Of a stretch of 64,000 bases of DNA, positions 6,261 to 13,881 are shown piece after piece (within the stretch, counting starts at the first letter, position 1; every line of letters begins with the position of its first letter). The stretch lies in NCBI GenBank assembly GCA_033856515.1, contig JAWVEY010000031.1:6586-70585 (forward strand), given 5' to 3'. The position numbers and the translations under genes are program-made. The notes below the pieces were generated by a model. It was not told the DNA's origin. It did no database searches and was given only the letters and a program-made list of their open reading frames with translations. Origin of the DNA: JALZKA01 sp033856515. Lineage in GTDB: Bacteria > Actinomycetota > Thermoleophilia > Solirubrobacterales > 70-9.

Positions 6261-7217
6261 GTGCGTCGACGTCCACTGGCAGTCGCCGTGTTTATCGTGC
6301 TCACCGCGTCTGCCGCAGGAAGCGCCCAGGCGACCTTCCCCGGCTCGAGTGGGCCGATCGTCTTCCGCGCCGACGACTTCGATACGGGCTTGGCGGGTCC
6401 CTTGATGCGCATGGAGGCCGACGGCAGCGACGTCACTGAGATCAACGGCCGGCATGCCTACTTCTCCGACTTCACCGCGGACGGAGAGCGGATCGCGATC
6501 GACATCATCCAGAGCGATCTCGACACACACATCGCAACCCTGAGCCCGGACGGAAGCGGGTTCCGTTTCATCACCTCGGGTCGCGGGGTTCATGACTCTC
6601 CGTCGTGGTCCCCGCACGGGGGAAGGCTCGTCTTCAACTTCTCACCGGAACGGCTCGACCACCCCGACTTCGAGACCCGGCTGTGGACCATACGGGCGAA
6701 CGGCGCCCACGCCCGGCCGCTCCCGATGAACGACCGCGGATTCGACGTCGAACCAAAGTTCTCGCCCGACGGCCGCTGGATCGCATTCGACCGGCTGCGG
6801 TTCCCGGACGGGGGTTTCACCCAGGCGACCTTCATCGTCAGCATGGAGGGGCATCGCGTTCGCCGGCTCACGCCGTGGCACCTGGACGCCGAGCACCCGA
6901 CGTGGTCGCCGGACAGCGAGTGGATCCTTTTCAACACCTCGCCCAACGGCGCGATCCAAGCGATCCGTCCGAACGGCGAAGACCGCCATACGATTCGGCC
7001 CGCGACCGCCGGGCAGGGCGGCCACAAGCCCTGGTACTCGCCGGAGGGCGACCGGATCGTCTTCATGTGCGAGAACCAAGGGACTCTGCCGCAGCCGCCA
7101 AAGGACTACAACCAGGACATTTGCGTGATGGACGCAAATGGCGAGAACGTCGAGAACATCACGGAGACCGAAGGCCTCTACGAGAACTACCCGGCATGGG
7201 GGCCTGCGGCGGAGTAG
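6261..7217 (+). CDS. Secreted TolB-like beta-propeller protein
   Basis: This 318-residue protein starts at GTG 6261, with GGAGGGG seven bases upstream. A signal peptide (MRRRPLAVAVFIVLTASAAG, cleavage after SAQA) leads into repeated WD40/PD40 strands: MRMEADGSDVTEING, FTADGERIAID, SWSPHGGRLVFN, KFSPDGRWIAFD, TWSPDSEWILFN and WYSPEGDRIVFM. The (S/T)WSPDGxxIxF signature is that of the TolB-like propeller. Such actinobacterial proteins are secreted and of unknown function; ligand or protein binding is inferred. It has no Tol-Pal neighbours, so a true TolB role is unlikely. Confidence 0.85.
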   Translation: MRRRPLAVAVFIVLTASAAGSAQATFPGSSGPIVFRADDFDTGLAGPLMRMEADGSDVTEINGRHAYFSDFTADGERIAIDIIQSDLDTHIATLSPDGSGFRFITSGRGVHDSPSWSPHGGRLVFNFSPERLDHPDFETRLWTIRANGAHARPLPMNDRGFDVEPKFSPDGRWIAFDRLRFPDGGFTQATFIVSMEGHRVRRLTPWHLDAEHPTWSPDSEWILFNTSPNGAIQAIRPNGEDRHTIRPATAGQGGHKPWYSPEGDRIVFMCENQGTLPQPPKDYNQDICVMDANGENVENITETEGLYENYPAWGPAAE

Positions 7218-7232
7218 GGGTAGTTTCAAGGC

Positions 7233-7793
7233 ATGGCGGGCAAGGCATCAGCGCGGTTTGTCTGGGCGGTCGACACTCTGGACGTCCGCCCGGCCGACCG
7301 CCTGCTCGAGGTCGGCTGCGGCCATGGCGTCGCGGTCTCCCTGGTCTGCGAGAGGCTGACGACGGGGACGATCACCGCAATCGACCGCTCGCCCAAGATG
7401 ATCGAGATGGCCACGCGAAGGAATCGCGAGCACGTAGACGAGGGACGGGCTGTGCTCGAGGCCATCGCGCTGGACGACGTGGACCTCGGCGATCGGCGCT
7501 TCGACAAGGTCTTCGCCTTCAACGTCGCTCCCTTCTGGCAGCAGCCGGAGGCGGCGCTCGGTGCCGTCCGCGAACACCTCGCCCGGGATGGAGTTATCTA
7601 CATCTTCTGGGACGCGCGCCACTCCGCGCCGGAGCGAGCCCGGGACCTAGGGAACGAGCTGGCTAACCGACTACGAGAGGGCGGATTCTCCGTCGACCGG
7701 GTGCTGGTCGAGGACCTGCGCCCGGTTCCGGCGGTCTGCGTAATAGGGCGTTCGAGCCCCCTAGCTCCATCTCGGAGGCTGCCCGGCCGCTAG
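7233..7793 (+). CDS. Class I SAM-dependent methyltransferase with altered C-terminus
   Basis: This is 186 residues. Residues 20-45 contain VRPADRLLEVGCGHGVAVSLV, the glycine-rich SAM-binding motif I, and ITAIDRSPKMIEMA gives the acidic motif II. RFDKVFAFNVAPFW and HLARDGVIYIFWDAR match later Rossmann strands. The acceptor substrate is unknown. The last ten or so residues (from about VIGRSS onward) are encoded by a tRNA-acceptor-like sequence at 7746-7769, so the natural end was probably replaced and extended. It starts 15 bp after the propeller gene and may share its transcript; it converges on the RTX-like gene with a 4-bp overlap. Confidence 0.85.
   Translation: MAGKASARFVWAVDTLDVRPADRLLEVGCGHGVAVSLVCERLTTGTITAIDRSPKMIEMATRRNREHVDEGRAVLEAIALDDVDLGDRRFDKVFAFNVAPFWQQPEAALGAVREHLARDGVIYIFWDARHSAPERARDLGNELANRLREGGFSVDRVLVEDLRPVPAVCVIGRSSPLAPSRRLPGR
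7746..7769 (+). repeat. tRNA 3'-end remnant inside a coding region
   Basis: GGGCGTTCGAGCCCC followed by CTAGCTCCA resembles a T arm plus acceptor end and shares TTCGAGCC and TAGCTCCA with copies A and B. One base of the T stem is missing, and the upstream tRNA part is absent. It falls within the last codons of the methyltransferase gene. Confidence 0.65.
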
Positions 7794-8404
7794 GGCACGA
7801 CCGTCACGTTCCCGTCGCAGTGGCGAACGTCGTCGTTGGGGTTGACGCTGGCGGTGTCGTTGTTTCCCTTGCCGCAGTCGACCTTGTCTCGGCCGTCAGG
7901 GGACTCGTCGCCGGAGGCGTCGATCGTGTCGTTGCCGTCGCCGCCGCGCAACGTGTCGTCTCCCTGCTCGCCGTGCATGGTGTCGTCGCCGTCCTCGCCG
8001 TCGATCAGATCGGCGCCCTCGTCACCGTAGACGTTGTCATGGTCCTCGCCACCGAAGATCTGGTCGCCCCCGGGGCCGCCCTCGATGTCGTCGGCCCCGC
8101 TGTCGCCGAATATCGTGTCCCTGCCGTTGTCTCCGGCGTTGGCCTCGTCGATGTGGTCGCCGCCGGGCCCACCGTGGAGGATGTCGTTGCCGCCACGGCC
8201 GGCGATGTCTTGATCCGCACCGCCCTTGCCGAAGATCTCGTCGGGGTTGTTGGTCCCGATGATGTTGTCTGGCTGGTTGGTGCCCTTGCAGACCGGCCCG
8301 CCCCCGGCGCAGTCGATGTCCGCCGCGAGCGCCAGCGCGGCACATATCAGCATTGGCGCGATCAACAGTCCCGCCGCCAGGGCGACCCTCTTACGTGCAG
8401 TCAT
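7790..8404 (-). CDS. Secreted RTX/hemolysin-type calcium-binding repeat protein
   Basis: This is 204 residues from the ATG at 8404; a GTG at 8422 would add six. An N-terminal signal peptide (KRVALAAGLLIAPMLICAALALA) precedes tandem nonapeptide repeats such as GGADQDIAG, GGNDILHG, GGPGGDHID, GDSGADDIEG, GGEDHDN and GGDGNDTID. Such GGxGxDxUx repeats fold into a parallel beta-roll that binds calcium once outside the cell. No catalytic domain is fused, so it may be structural or adhesive. A similar C-terminal block occurs in the protein at 32488-34038. Confidence 0.85.
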   Translation of the reverse strand: MTARKRVALAAGLLIAPMLICAALALAADIDCAGGGPVCKGTNQPDNIIGTNNPDEIFGKGGADQDIAGRGGNDILHGGPGGDHIDEANAGDNGRDTIFGDSGADDIEGGPGGDQIFGGEDHDNVYGDEGADLIDGEDGDDTMHGEQGDDTLRGGDGNDTIDASGDESPDGRDKVDCGKGNNDTASVNPNDDVRHCDGNVTVVP

Positions 8405-8454
8405 CGAACTACCACTCTCCACGTTTGTTTCTCACACCCTCTCCAGTATCTCGA

Positions 8455-8982
8455 TCAACCCTGATAGCGCATAACCAAGCAAACGAAGTCGCCGGCACCC
8501 TCGGGAAACGTGATCCCTGCAGAGGAGTAGTAGGGGATCCCCATCACGTTGCGTTCGACCCTCAAGCCCAGTCGCTCATAGAAGCGGACGGCTCCTTCGT
8601 TGCCGTCCACGACGAGCAGGATGTAGGTCACTCCTGGGCCGAGGCGCTCATGCAGGCCCTCCATCAGCATCGTCCCCAGGCCCTGCCCCACCTCGCGTGG
8701 ATCTAAGTAGATGCGGTGCAGTTCGGGCTCCATGCCTGACTCGTCGTATTGCAAGAAGCCGAGGATCCGGCCACCCTCTTCGACGACGAGAAAGTGCGCT
8801 GTTGAATCGGTCGCATACGCACGAATCGACTTTTCGATGGCCAGGTCGGAAAAGCCCTGACGCACGTATGAGCTGAATGTCGCTGGCGGGATCAGCCCGT
8901 CGTACTGGCGCGGCACGGCGACACGGCCAATCTCCGCAACCGCTGCCGCATCTGCCGGCTCAGCGTCGCGAACGGTTGCCAT
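8455..8982 (-). CDS. GNAT-family N-acetyltransferase
   Basis: This is 175 residues from the ATG at 8982 (MATVRDAEPADAAAVAEI). The upstream in-frame extension is dropped as it lacks family similarity. HFLVVEEGGRILGFLQYD is the central beta hairpin. LHRIYLDPREVGQGLGTMLME contains the acetyl-CoA-binding Q/RxxGxG/A loop (VGQGLG). VVDGNEGAVRFYERLGL is the conserved C-terminal block. The substrate is not predictable. No strong ribosome-binding site is visible, so the start is uncertain. Confidence 0.85.
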   Translation of the reverse strand: MATVRDAEPADAAAVAEIGRVAVPRQYDGLIPPATFSSYVRQGFSDLAIEKSIRAYATDSTAHFLVVEEGGRILGFLQYDESGMEPELHRIYLDPREVGQGLGTMLMEGLHERLGPGVTYILLVVDGNEGAVRFYERLGLRVERNVMGIPYYSSAGITFPEGAGDFVCLVMRYQG

Positions 8983-9078
8983 CGGCGTCGATCGTTTGTA
9001 TTGCCGTATCGACGTTGTCCTTGGACACCGTTCCAGTATCCCGCTAACCACAAACTGCCGCTCCTATGAGAACGATGA

Positions 9079-9108
9079 TTGGGCACCAGCCGCATTCTGG
9101 TGCCCAAA
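9079..9108. repeat. Hairpin-only copy C of the composite repeat
   Basis: TTGGGCACCAG (9079-9089) pairs with CTGGTGCCCAA (9097-9107) around CCGCATT, identical in arms and loop to copy A. The linker diverges a few bases later and no tRNA-like end follows. It lies in the divergent gap between the GNAT gene and the SnoaL gene at 9198. Confidence 0.8.
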
Positions 9109-9197
9109 TTCGCGTAGGCCCAAAAGGCGACTCTGGCGTGAGAGACTCAGCTCGCGCGGCCGGATCGTGGCCCGTGGACGCGACCGAGGGAGGTCAT

Positions 9198-9647
9198 ATG
9201 GATATTGATGAGCACGGTGAGCCCGCCGAGGTCGAGGAGTTTCGTTCGACAGTCCTCGCGCAACAGACCCGGGCGGAGGAGGCGTTCGTTACCGGAAATC
9301 CCGGGCCCAGATTGGATCTCTGGTCGACGAACGATCCGGTGACGCTCTTCGGCGCGATCGGCATGTCCCAGTCCGGGTGGGACACGCTGAGCGAGACGTT
9401 TACGTGGGTCGCATCTCGGTTCTCCGACGTCAGCGACTTCCATTTCGACATCGAGCTCGTCGGAGTGGATGGAGGCATGGCCTACACCCTAGGTTTCGAG
9501 CGCTTCAACGGATCAATCGCCGGCCGCCCGGCGGAGCCCGTGTTGGTCCGTGTGACGCACATCTACCGGCGCGAGGGCGGTATCTGGAAGATCGTCCACC
9601 GCCACGCCGACAACCCCGGTCCCGACACCCGCATGGAGGGGTCATGA
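9198..9647 (+). CDS. SnoaL/DUF4440-type NTF2-like protein
   Basis: This is 149 residues from the ATG at 9198, chosen for the GAGGGAGG ribosome-binding site just upstream. A helical N-terminus (RAEEAFVTGNPGPRLDLWS) precedes the sheet region FHFDIELVGVDGGMAYTLGFERF and a final VRVTHIYRREGGIWKIVHRHAD. This last pattern is typical of ketosteroid-isomerase-like DUF4440/SnoaL_3 proteins. Function is unknown. Its stop overlaps the ATG of the cupin gene by four bases (ATGA), so the two are translationally coupled. Confidence 0.85.
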   Translation: MDIDEHGEPAEVEEFRSTVLAQQTRAEEAFVTGNPGPRLDLWSTNDPVTLFGAIGMSQSGWDTLSETFTWVASRFSDVSDFHFDIELVGVDGGMAYTLGFERFNGSIAGRPAEPVLVRVTHIYRREGGIWKIVHRHADNPGPDTRMEGS

Positions 9648-10138
9648 GCGGCAACGCCCGGGCGCTCCACGCCGGACGTGGAGAGGGCGACTCGCTGCGT
9701 AATCCGGTTGCCACGGCGGGGCCGCTCGAGATCAAGGCTCGCGCCGAGGAGACCGGTGGGATGCTGACGGCCTGCGAGAGCGTCACGATGCCCGGGGAGG
9801 GTCCGCCGTTTCACAAGCACGCGAACGAGGACGAAGTCATGTATTTCGTCGACGGATCGTTTCGCCTACGGATCGCAGACGAGGTAATGGAGATGGCGCC
9901 CGGCTCGTTCGCGTTTGTTCCGCGGGAGACACCTCACAGCTGGCAGAACGTGAGCGAGGGTCAGGCCCACATGCTCTTCCTATTCACCCCCGCGTCGCCC
10001 GGGATGGAGCGATTCTTCGAGCGCCTCGCGGAGGTGACCGGCGAAGGATCAGCTGTGCGGGAGGCCTTCACGGTGCTCGCGGGGGACGCGGGCATGACCG
10101 TCCTCGGCCCTCCGTTGGCGCAGTCCCACCCGACCTGA
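9644..10138 (+). CDS. Cupin-domain protein
   Basis: This is 164 residues, coupled to the preceding gene by ATGA. The first cupin motif is seen as GPPFHKHANEDEVMYFVDGSFRLRI (two His and a Glu that can bind metal), and the second as MAPGSFAFVPRETPHSWQNVSEG. The C-terminal region (MERFFERLAEVTGEG) resembles that of quercetinase-like or small-molecule-binding cupins in actinobacteria. The reaction is not predictable. Pairing with an NTF2-like protein suggests joint action on a small molecule, which is inference. Confidence 0.85.
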   Translation: MSGNARALHAGRGEGDSLRNPVATAGPLEIKARAEETGGMLTACESVTMPGEGPPFHKHANEDEVMYFVDGSFRLRIADEVMEMAPGSFAFVPRETPHSWQNVSEGQAHMLFLFTPASPGMERFFERLAEVTGEGSAVREAFTVLAGDAGMTVLGPPLAQSHPT

Positions 10139-10152
10139 TCCGGTATCGATCA

Positions 10153-10182
10153 TTGGTCACCAGCCGCGATCTGGTGCCCATT
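10153..10182. repeat. Hairpin-only copy D of the composite repeat
   Basis: TTGGTCACCAG pairs with CTGGTGCCC around CCGCGAT with one mismatch. It begins 15 bp after the stop of the cupin gene, so it may end that transcript even though no T-run follows. Confidence 0.7.
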
Positions 10183-10247
10183 GCGCATCAGGGTTGACGT
10201 TTGCTTCGTGCCGTGAAAGGATCGCGGCGACTCGAGCAGGGAGACCG

Positions 10248-11525
10248 ATGGCTTCGCGCCGTAGCGCCGCACTCGCCGCATCCGTGCTTCTCGCCGGCGG
10301 GCTAGTGATCCCGGCCGCCGCCGCCGGGCCGACGACCATGCTGGTGAGCAAGGCCGCCAACGGCGACCCGGCGGCCAGCGGCACTGACTACAGCGCGATC
10401 TCGGGCGATGGCAGCGTGGCAGCGTTCACGTCCAACGCTGACAACCTCCCGCAGGGGGACGGGCCGGCGACACAGGTGTACGCGCGGGACACGGATGCCG
10501 CTAGGACGCTGCTCGTGAGCCGGACCTCGGACGGCGACGCGGGCGACGAGATCAGCGGGACTCCGTGGCTCTCCGCGAGCGGCCGTTACGTCGCGTTCGG
10601 CTCGCGTGCCAGCAACCTGCCTGACGGCGACGGATCCACACAGCGCATATACGTTCACGACCTCAAGACGAGGACGACGCGGCTCGTGTCCAAAAACTCC
10701 GATGGCGAGGTAGCGGACGAGGACGCGTATCCGGCCGGCCTTTCGGCCGACGGACGTTTCGCCGCGTTTCGCTCGGCGGGCGAGAACCTTCCTGGGGCGG
10801 CGGCGATCGACGTCGGCCTCTACGTGCACGACCGTTCGACCGGCAAGACCCGCCTCGTTTCCAAGACGAGCGATGGCACGCCGGTGGAGCCGGACTCCGC
10901 GCAGATATCGAGCGACGGCGACCACGTCGTGTTCTCATCTCAGTCGAGTGACCTGCCTGCGGGCGACGGCAGCACATACCGGATATACGTGCGAGACCTC
11001 GAGGCCGGCACCACGAAGCCCGTCAGCAAGAACTCGCAGGGCGACGTCGCCAACGAAGGGTGCGGTTACGGCTCCGTCGCGAGCGACGGCTCCGTCGCGG
11101 TCTTCACATGCGAGGCCACGAATCTCCCGGGCGGCGACGGAACGACGCCGCTTGTCTACGCGCATGACCTGGACGCAGAAACGACCCGCCTCGTCAGCAG
11201 GAATCAGGGCGGTGACCCGGCCGAGGACTCTGCGTACGACCCGTTTCTCTCGGGGAACGGCAGGGTTGTGAGCTTCTACACGGACTCCGACAATCTGCCC
11301 GGGACGGACGGGGAGCTTGACGTCTACACCTTCGACCTCCGGACGGGGAAGCTTCGTGTTGTGAGCCGCAACTCGGAAGGGGAGCTAACCGACGAGTTCG
11401 CCGAGACCTATCCGCCAGCGCTATCGCGGGACGGCTCTTACGTCGTCTTCCGTTCGAGCGGATCCAACCTTCCGGGGGGGGACGGCACCACCACCCAGCT
11501 ATATCTGCGCGGCCCGCTCGATTGA
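10248..11525 (+). CDS. Secreted PD40/TolB-like repeat protein
   Basis: This is 425 residues from the ATG at 10248, with AGGGAG upstream; an 18-residue in-frame extension is less likely. The signal peptide (RRSAALAASVLLAGGLVIP) ends near AAAAG. The mature part consists of roughly 55-residue repeats with the order (L/P)VS(K/R)xSxG, DG(S/R)xVAF, SxxxNLPxGDG and (I/V)YxxDLxxxTT. At least six copies are readable, enough for one beta-propeller. Each repeat carries the acidic loop NLPxGDG. Function is unknown; extracellular binding is inferred. Confidence 0.85.
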   Translation: MASRRSAALAASVLLAGGLVIPAAAAGPTTMLVSKAANGDPAASGTDYSAISGDGSVAAFTSNADNLPQGDGPATQVYARDTDAARTLLVSRTSDGDAGDEISGTPWLSASGRYVAFGSRASNLPDGDGSTQRIYVHDLKTRTTRLVSKNSDGEVADEDAYPAGLSADGRFAAFRSAGENLPGAAAIDVGLYVHDRSTGKTRLVSKTSDGTPVEPDSAQISSDGDHVVFSSQSSDLPAGDGSTYRIYVRDLEAGTTKPVSKNSQGDVANEGCGYGSVASDGSVAVFTCEATNLPGGDGTTPLVYAHDLDAETTRLVSRNQGGDPAEDSAYDPFLSGNGRVVSFYTDSDNLPGTDGELDVYTFDLRTGKLRVVSRNSEGELTDEFAETYPPALSRDGSYVVFRSSGSNLPGGDGTTTQLYLRGPLD

Positions 11526-11530
11526 GCCCG

Positions 11531-11628
11531 GGGCACCAGCCGCGTTCTGGTGCCCAAATCGCGTGGATCCCCCACATCGGCACATCTGAGCTGCCGATCG
11601 ACGCCTAACCGTGCCTGAGAGTGCCCCA
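11531..11628 (+). repeat. Copy E of the composite repeat, tRNA part degraded
   Basis: GGGCACCAG (11531-11539) pairs with CTGGTGCCC (11547-11555) around CCGCGTT. The linker keeps CACATCGGCA and CGACGCCT, and CGTGCCTGAGAGTGCCCC matches the point where copies A and B enter their tRNA-like part, after which the similarity stops. It begins 5 bp after the stop of the propeller gene. Confidence 0.75.
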
Positions 11629-11783
11629 ACTCATCCCAAGATCGGCCGGTCGGCCTATAGACACCAGAGGTCGCTTCTGTTTGGCTGTACCCAGGGTCCG
11701 TGGTCCGGCCGGGAGCTCGTTTGCGCCATGGGGGCGCAGGCGCAGCATGTCCGGCCGGACCCACATTTCGAGTGGGAACGGTT

Positions 11784-13766
11784 ATGAAGACGCCCAACGC
11801 CGATACGGATGCATCGCCGCGCAACGGCGATCAACCAATCTCACGCCGCTCACGCCGCGAAAATCCGCCACCGCCCGAGCGGGCTGTCCTGGATCGAGCA
11901 GAGCAGCTCGCACGAACCGGCAGCTGGGACTGGAACATCGAGTCGAATGCGCTCCTGTGGTCCGACAACATGTTCCGCCTGATGGGCCTGCGGCCAGCAG
12001 AGATCACTCCCACCCCCGACTACGTTGTTGGGCGCATACATCCTGAGGACCGCGAGCGTGTCGAGCAGGAGCTGGAGGCGGCGAGAGCTCTAGGAACCCT
12101 CCCCGACGTGACGTATCGAATTGCCATGCCCGACGGCAGCGAGCGGTCCGTACGCTCCTTTAGCGCGGTCGCGGATGAGCGCGGTGGTCGCCCATCGCGG
12201 CTGATCGGCTCCGTTCAGGACGTCACAGAGCTCGCCGAAGCGATGCGGAAGTCGGAGGAGTCACTGACCTTGATTGAAACGCTCCAGTCGACCGCTCCGG
12301 TGGGCTTTGCCTTCGTCGATCGTGAGTTTCGGATCCTTCGTGTCAACAAGACCCTTGCCGAGGTGAGCGGCTTTCCGCAAGAGGATCATCTCGGCCGCAC
12401 CGTCGCTGAGGTGGTTCCGGATGTCTGGTCGCAGATGGAGTCCGTGTATCGCAGCGTGATTGAGACGGGTGAGCCGGTGGTCAACCTCGAGGTCGATCGC
12501 GAGCGGGGTGAAACGGGTGATCGCCGTCATTGGCTTGCGAGCTACTACCCGGTGATCATCGAAGAAGAGGTGATCGGGGTCGGTGTCGTCGTGGTCGACA
12601 TCACGGACCGCAAGGAGGCCGAGCACTTTCTCTCGGCCGTGATGGACACCATCGTGGAGGGGCTCTACGCGCTCGATGACGAAGGCCGCGTGACATTCAT
12701 GAACCCCGCCGCCTCGAAGATTCTCGGCTGGACTGAGGAGGAGCTGCGCGGCAAAGACATGCACACCGCCATCCATTTCCAAAATGCAGACGGATCGCGG
12801 CACCCTCACGCGGCTTGCGAGCTCTTGAAGGTCAGGACCGAAGGGCGGAGCGTCCGCATGGCCCACGACGCCTTCACGCGCAAGGACGGAACGATCTGTC
12901 CCGTCGCTTACTCGTCCGCGCCGCTGATGGACGGGACGAGGGTCCGAGGTGTCGTAGTTGTGTTTCGCGACACGAGTGAGGAGCAGGCCCACGAAGACCG
13001 GGTCGAGCGTGAGCTGGACACGCTCGCCTGGATCGGTCGGATCAGAGACGCACTCGATGAAGACAGGTTGGTGCTCCACTCGCAGCCGATCGTTCCTCTA
13101 GCGGGTGGGCGGCCGTGCCAAGAACTGCTCCTGCGAAGGGTCGGGCCGGGCGGCGAGCTCGTCCCGCCCGGGAGCTTTCTTTCCGTGGCTGAGAAGTATG
13201 GGCTGATCGGTGAGATCGATCGCTGGGTCATCGGCCAAGCCGTCGATTTGGCCGCCGCCGGCCGGCGCGTCGAGGCGAACCTATCGGCGGAGTCGATCGG
13301 CAACCTCGATCTCCTACCGGTAATCGAGCGGAAGCTGCGTGAAGCGCACGCCGATCCGTCGAACGTCGTCTTCGAGATCACCGAAACGGCCCTGATGCAG
13401 AATGTGGACGCGGGCGAGGCGTTCGCTTGTGGTCTACGCGAGATTGGCTGCCCTGTTGCCCTCGACGATTTTGGCACCGGGTTCGGAGGCTTCATCTACC
13501 TGAAGAACCTGCCCATCTCGTATCTGAAGATCGACATCGAGTTCGTGCAGGACCTGACCACCAATCAGGCCAACCAGCATCTAGTGAAGGCGATCGTCGG
13601 CCTGGCGCGAGATTTCGGGTGCCGGACAATCGCCGAGGGCGTTGAGGACGCTGAAACACTGGTTCTTCTCGAGAGCTACGGCGTTGACTATGCCCAAGGT
13701 TTTCACCTCGGACGCCCAGCGCCGATCGAGATTCCTAGGCCGTCGCCTTACAGGCGAGGCTTCTAA
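11784..13766 (+). CDS. PAS-PAS-PAS-EAL cyclic di-GMP phosphodiesterase
   Basis: This is 660 residues from the ATG at 11784. There are three PAS domains, at about 40-150 (TGSWDWNIESNALLWSDNMF), 165-285 (VDREFRILRVNKTLAEVSGF) and 290-410 (LDDEGRVTFMNPAASKILGW). The EAL domain covers about 430-655. Its signature reads ELLLRR (E-L-L for E-A-L), and the other catalytic blocks look intact: ANLSAESIGN, FEITET, ALDDFGTG, YLKID, IAEGVED and AQGFHLG. It should therefore hydrolyse cyclic di-GMP. No GGDEF domain and no membrane segment are present, so it is a soluble sensor. The ligand of the PAS domains is unknown. Confidence 0.9.
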   Translation: MKTPNADTDASPRNGDQPISRRSRRENPPPPERAVLDRAEQLARTGSWDWNIESNALLWSDNMFRLMGLRPAEITPTPDYVVGRIHPEDRERVEQELEAARALGTLPDVTYRIAMPDGSERSVRSFSAVADERGGRPSRLIGSVQDVTELAEAMRKSEESLTLIETLQSTAPVGFAFVDREFRILRVNKTLAEVSGFPQEDHLGRTVAEVVPDVWSQMESVYRSVIETGEPVVNLEVDRERGETGDRRHWLASYYPVIIEEEVIGVGVVVVDITDRKEAEHFLSAVMDTIVEGLYALDDEGRVTFMNPAASKILGWTEEELRGKDMHTAIHFQNADGSRHPHAACELLKVRTEGRSVRMAHDAFTRKDGTICPVAYSSAPLMDGTRVRGVVVVFRDTSEEQAHEDRVERELDTLAWIGRIRDALDEDRLVLHSQPIVPLAGGRPCQELLLRRVGPGGELVPPGSFLSVAEKYGLIGEIDRWVIGQAVDLAAAGRRVEANLSAESIGNLDLLPVIERKLREAHADPSNVVFEITETALMQNVDAGEAFACGLREIGCPVALDDFGTGFGGFIYLKNLPISYLKIDIEFVQDLTTNQANQHLVKAIVGLARDFGCRTIAEGVEDAETLVLLESYGVDYAQGFHLGRPAPIEIPRPSPYRRGF

Positions 13767-13881
13767 CGCCCCCGAACCTCAATACGGGCAATGGCCGGTT
13801 TGCGGCTGAACATCGCGGGCAGAGTCGCTCCATGGGTCCCAACACGGCGGTACCGGGCTGCTCGTCTCAGGACGGTTAGGA

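Noticed and set aside
7790..8404. A secreted hemolysin toxin
   Set aside because: Only the calcium-binding repeats are present, without a pore-forming or enzymatic domain and without RTX secretion genes nearby.
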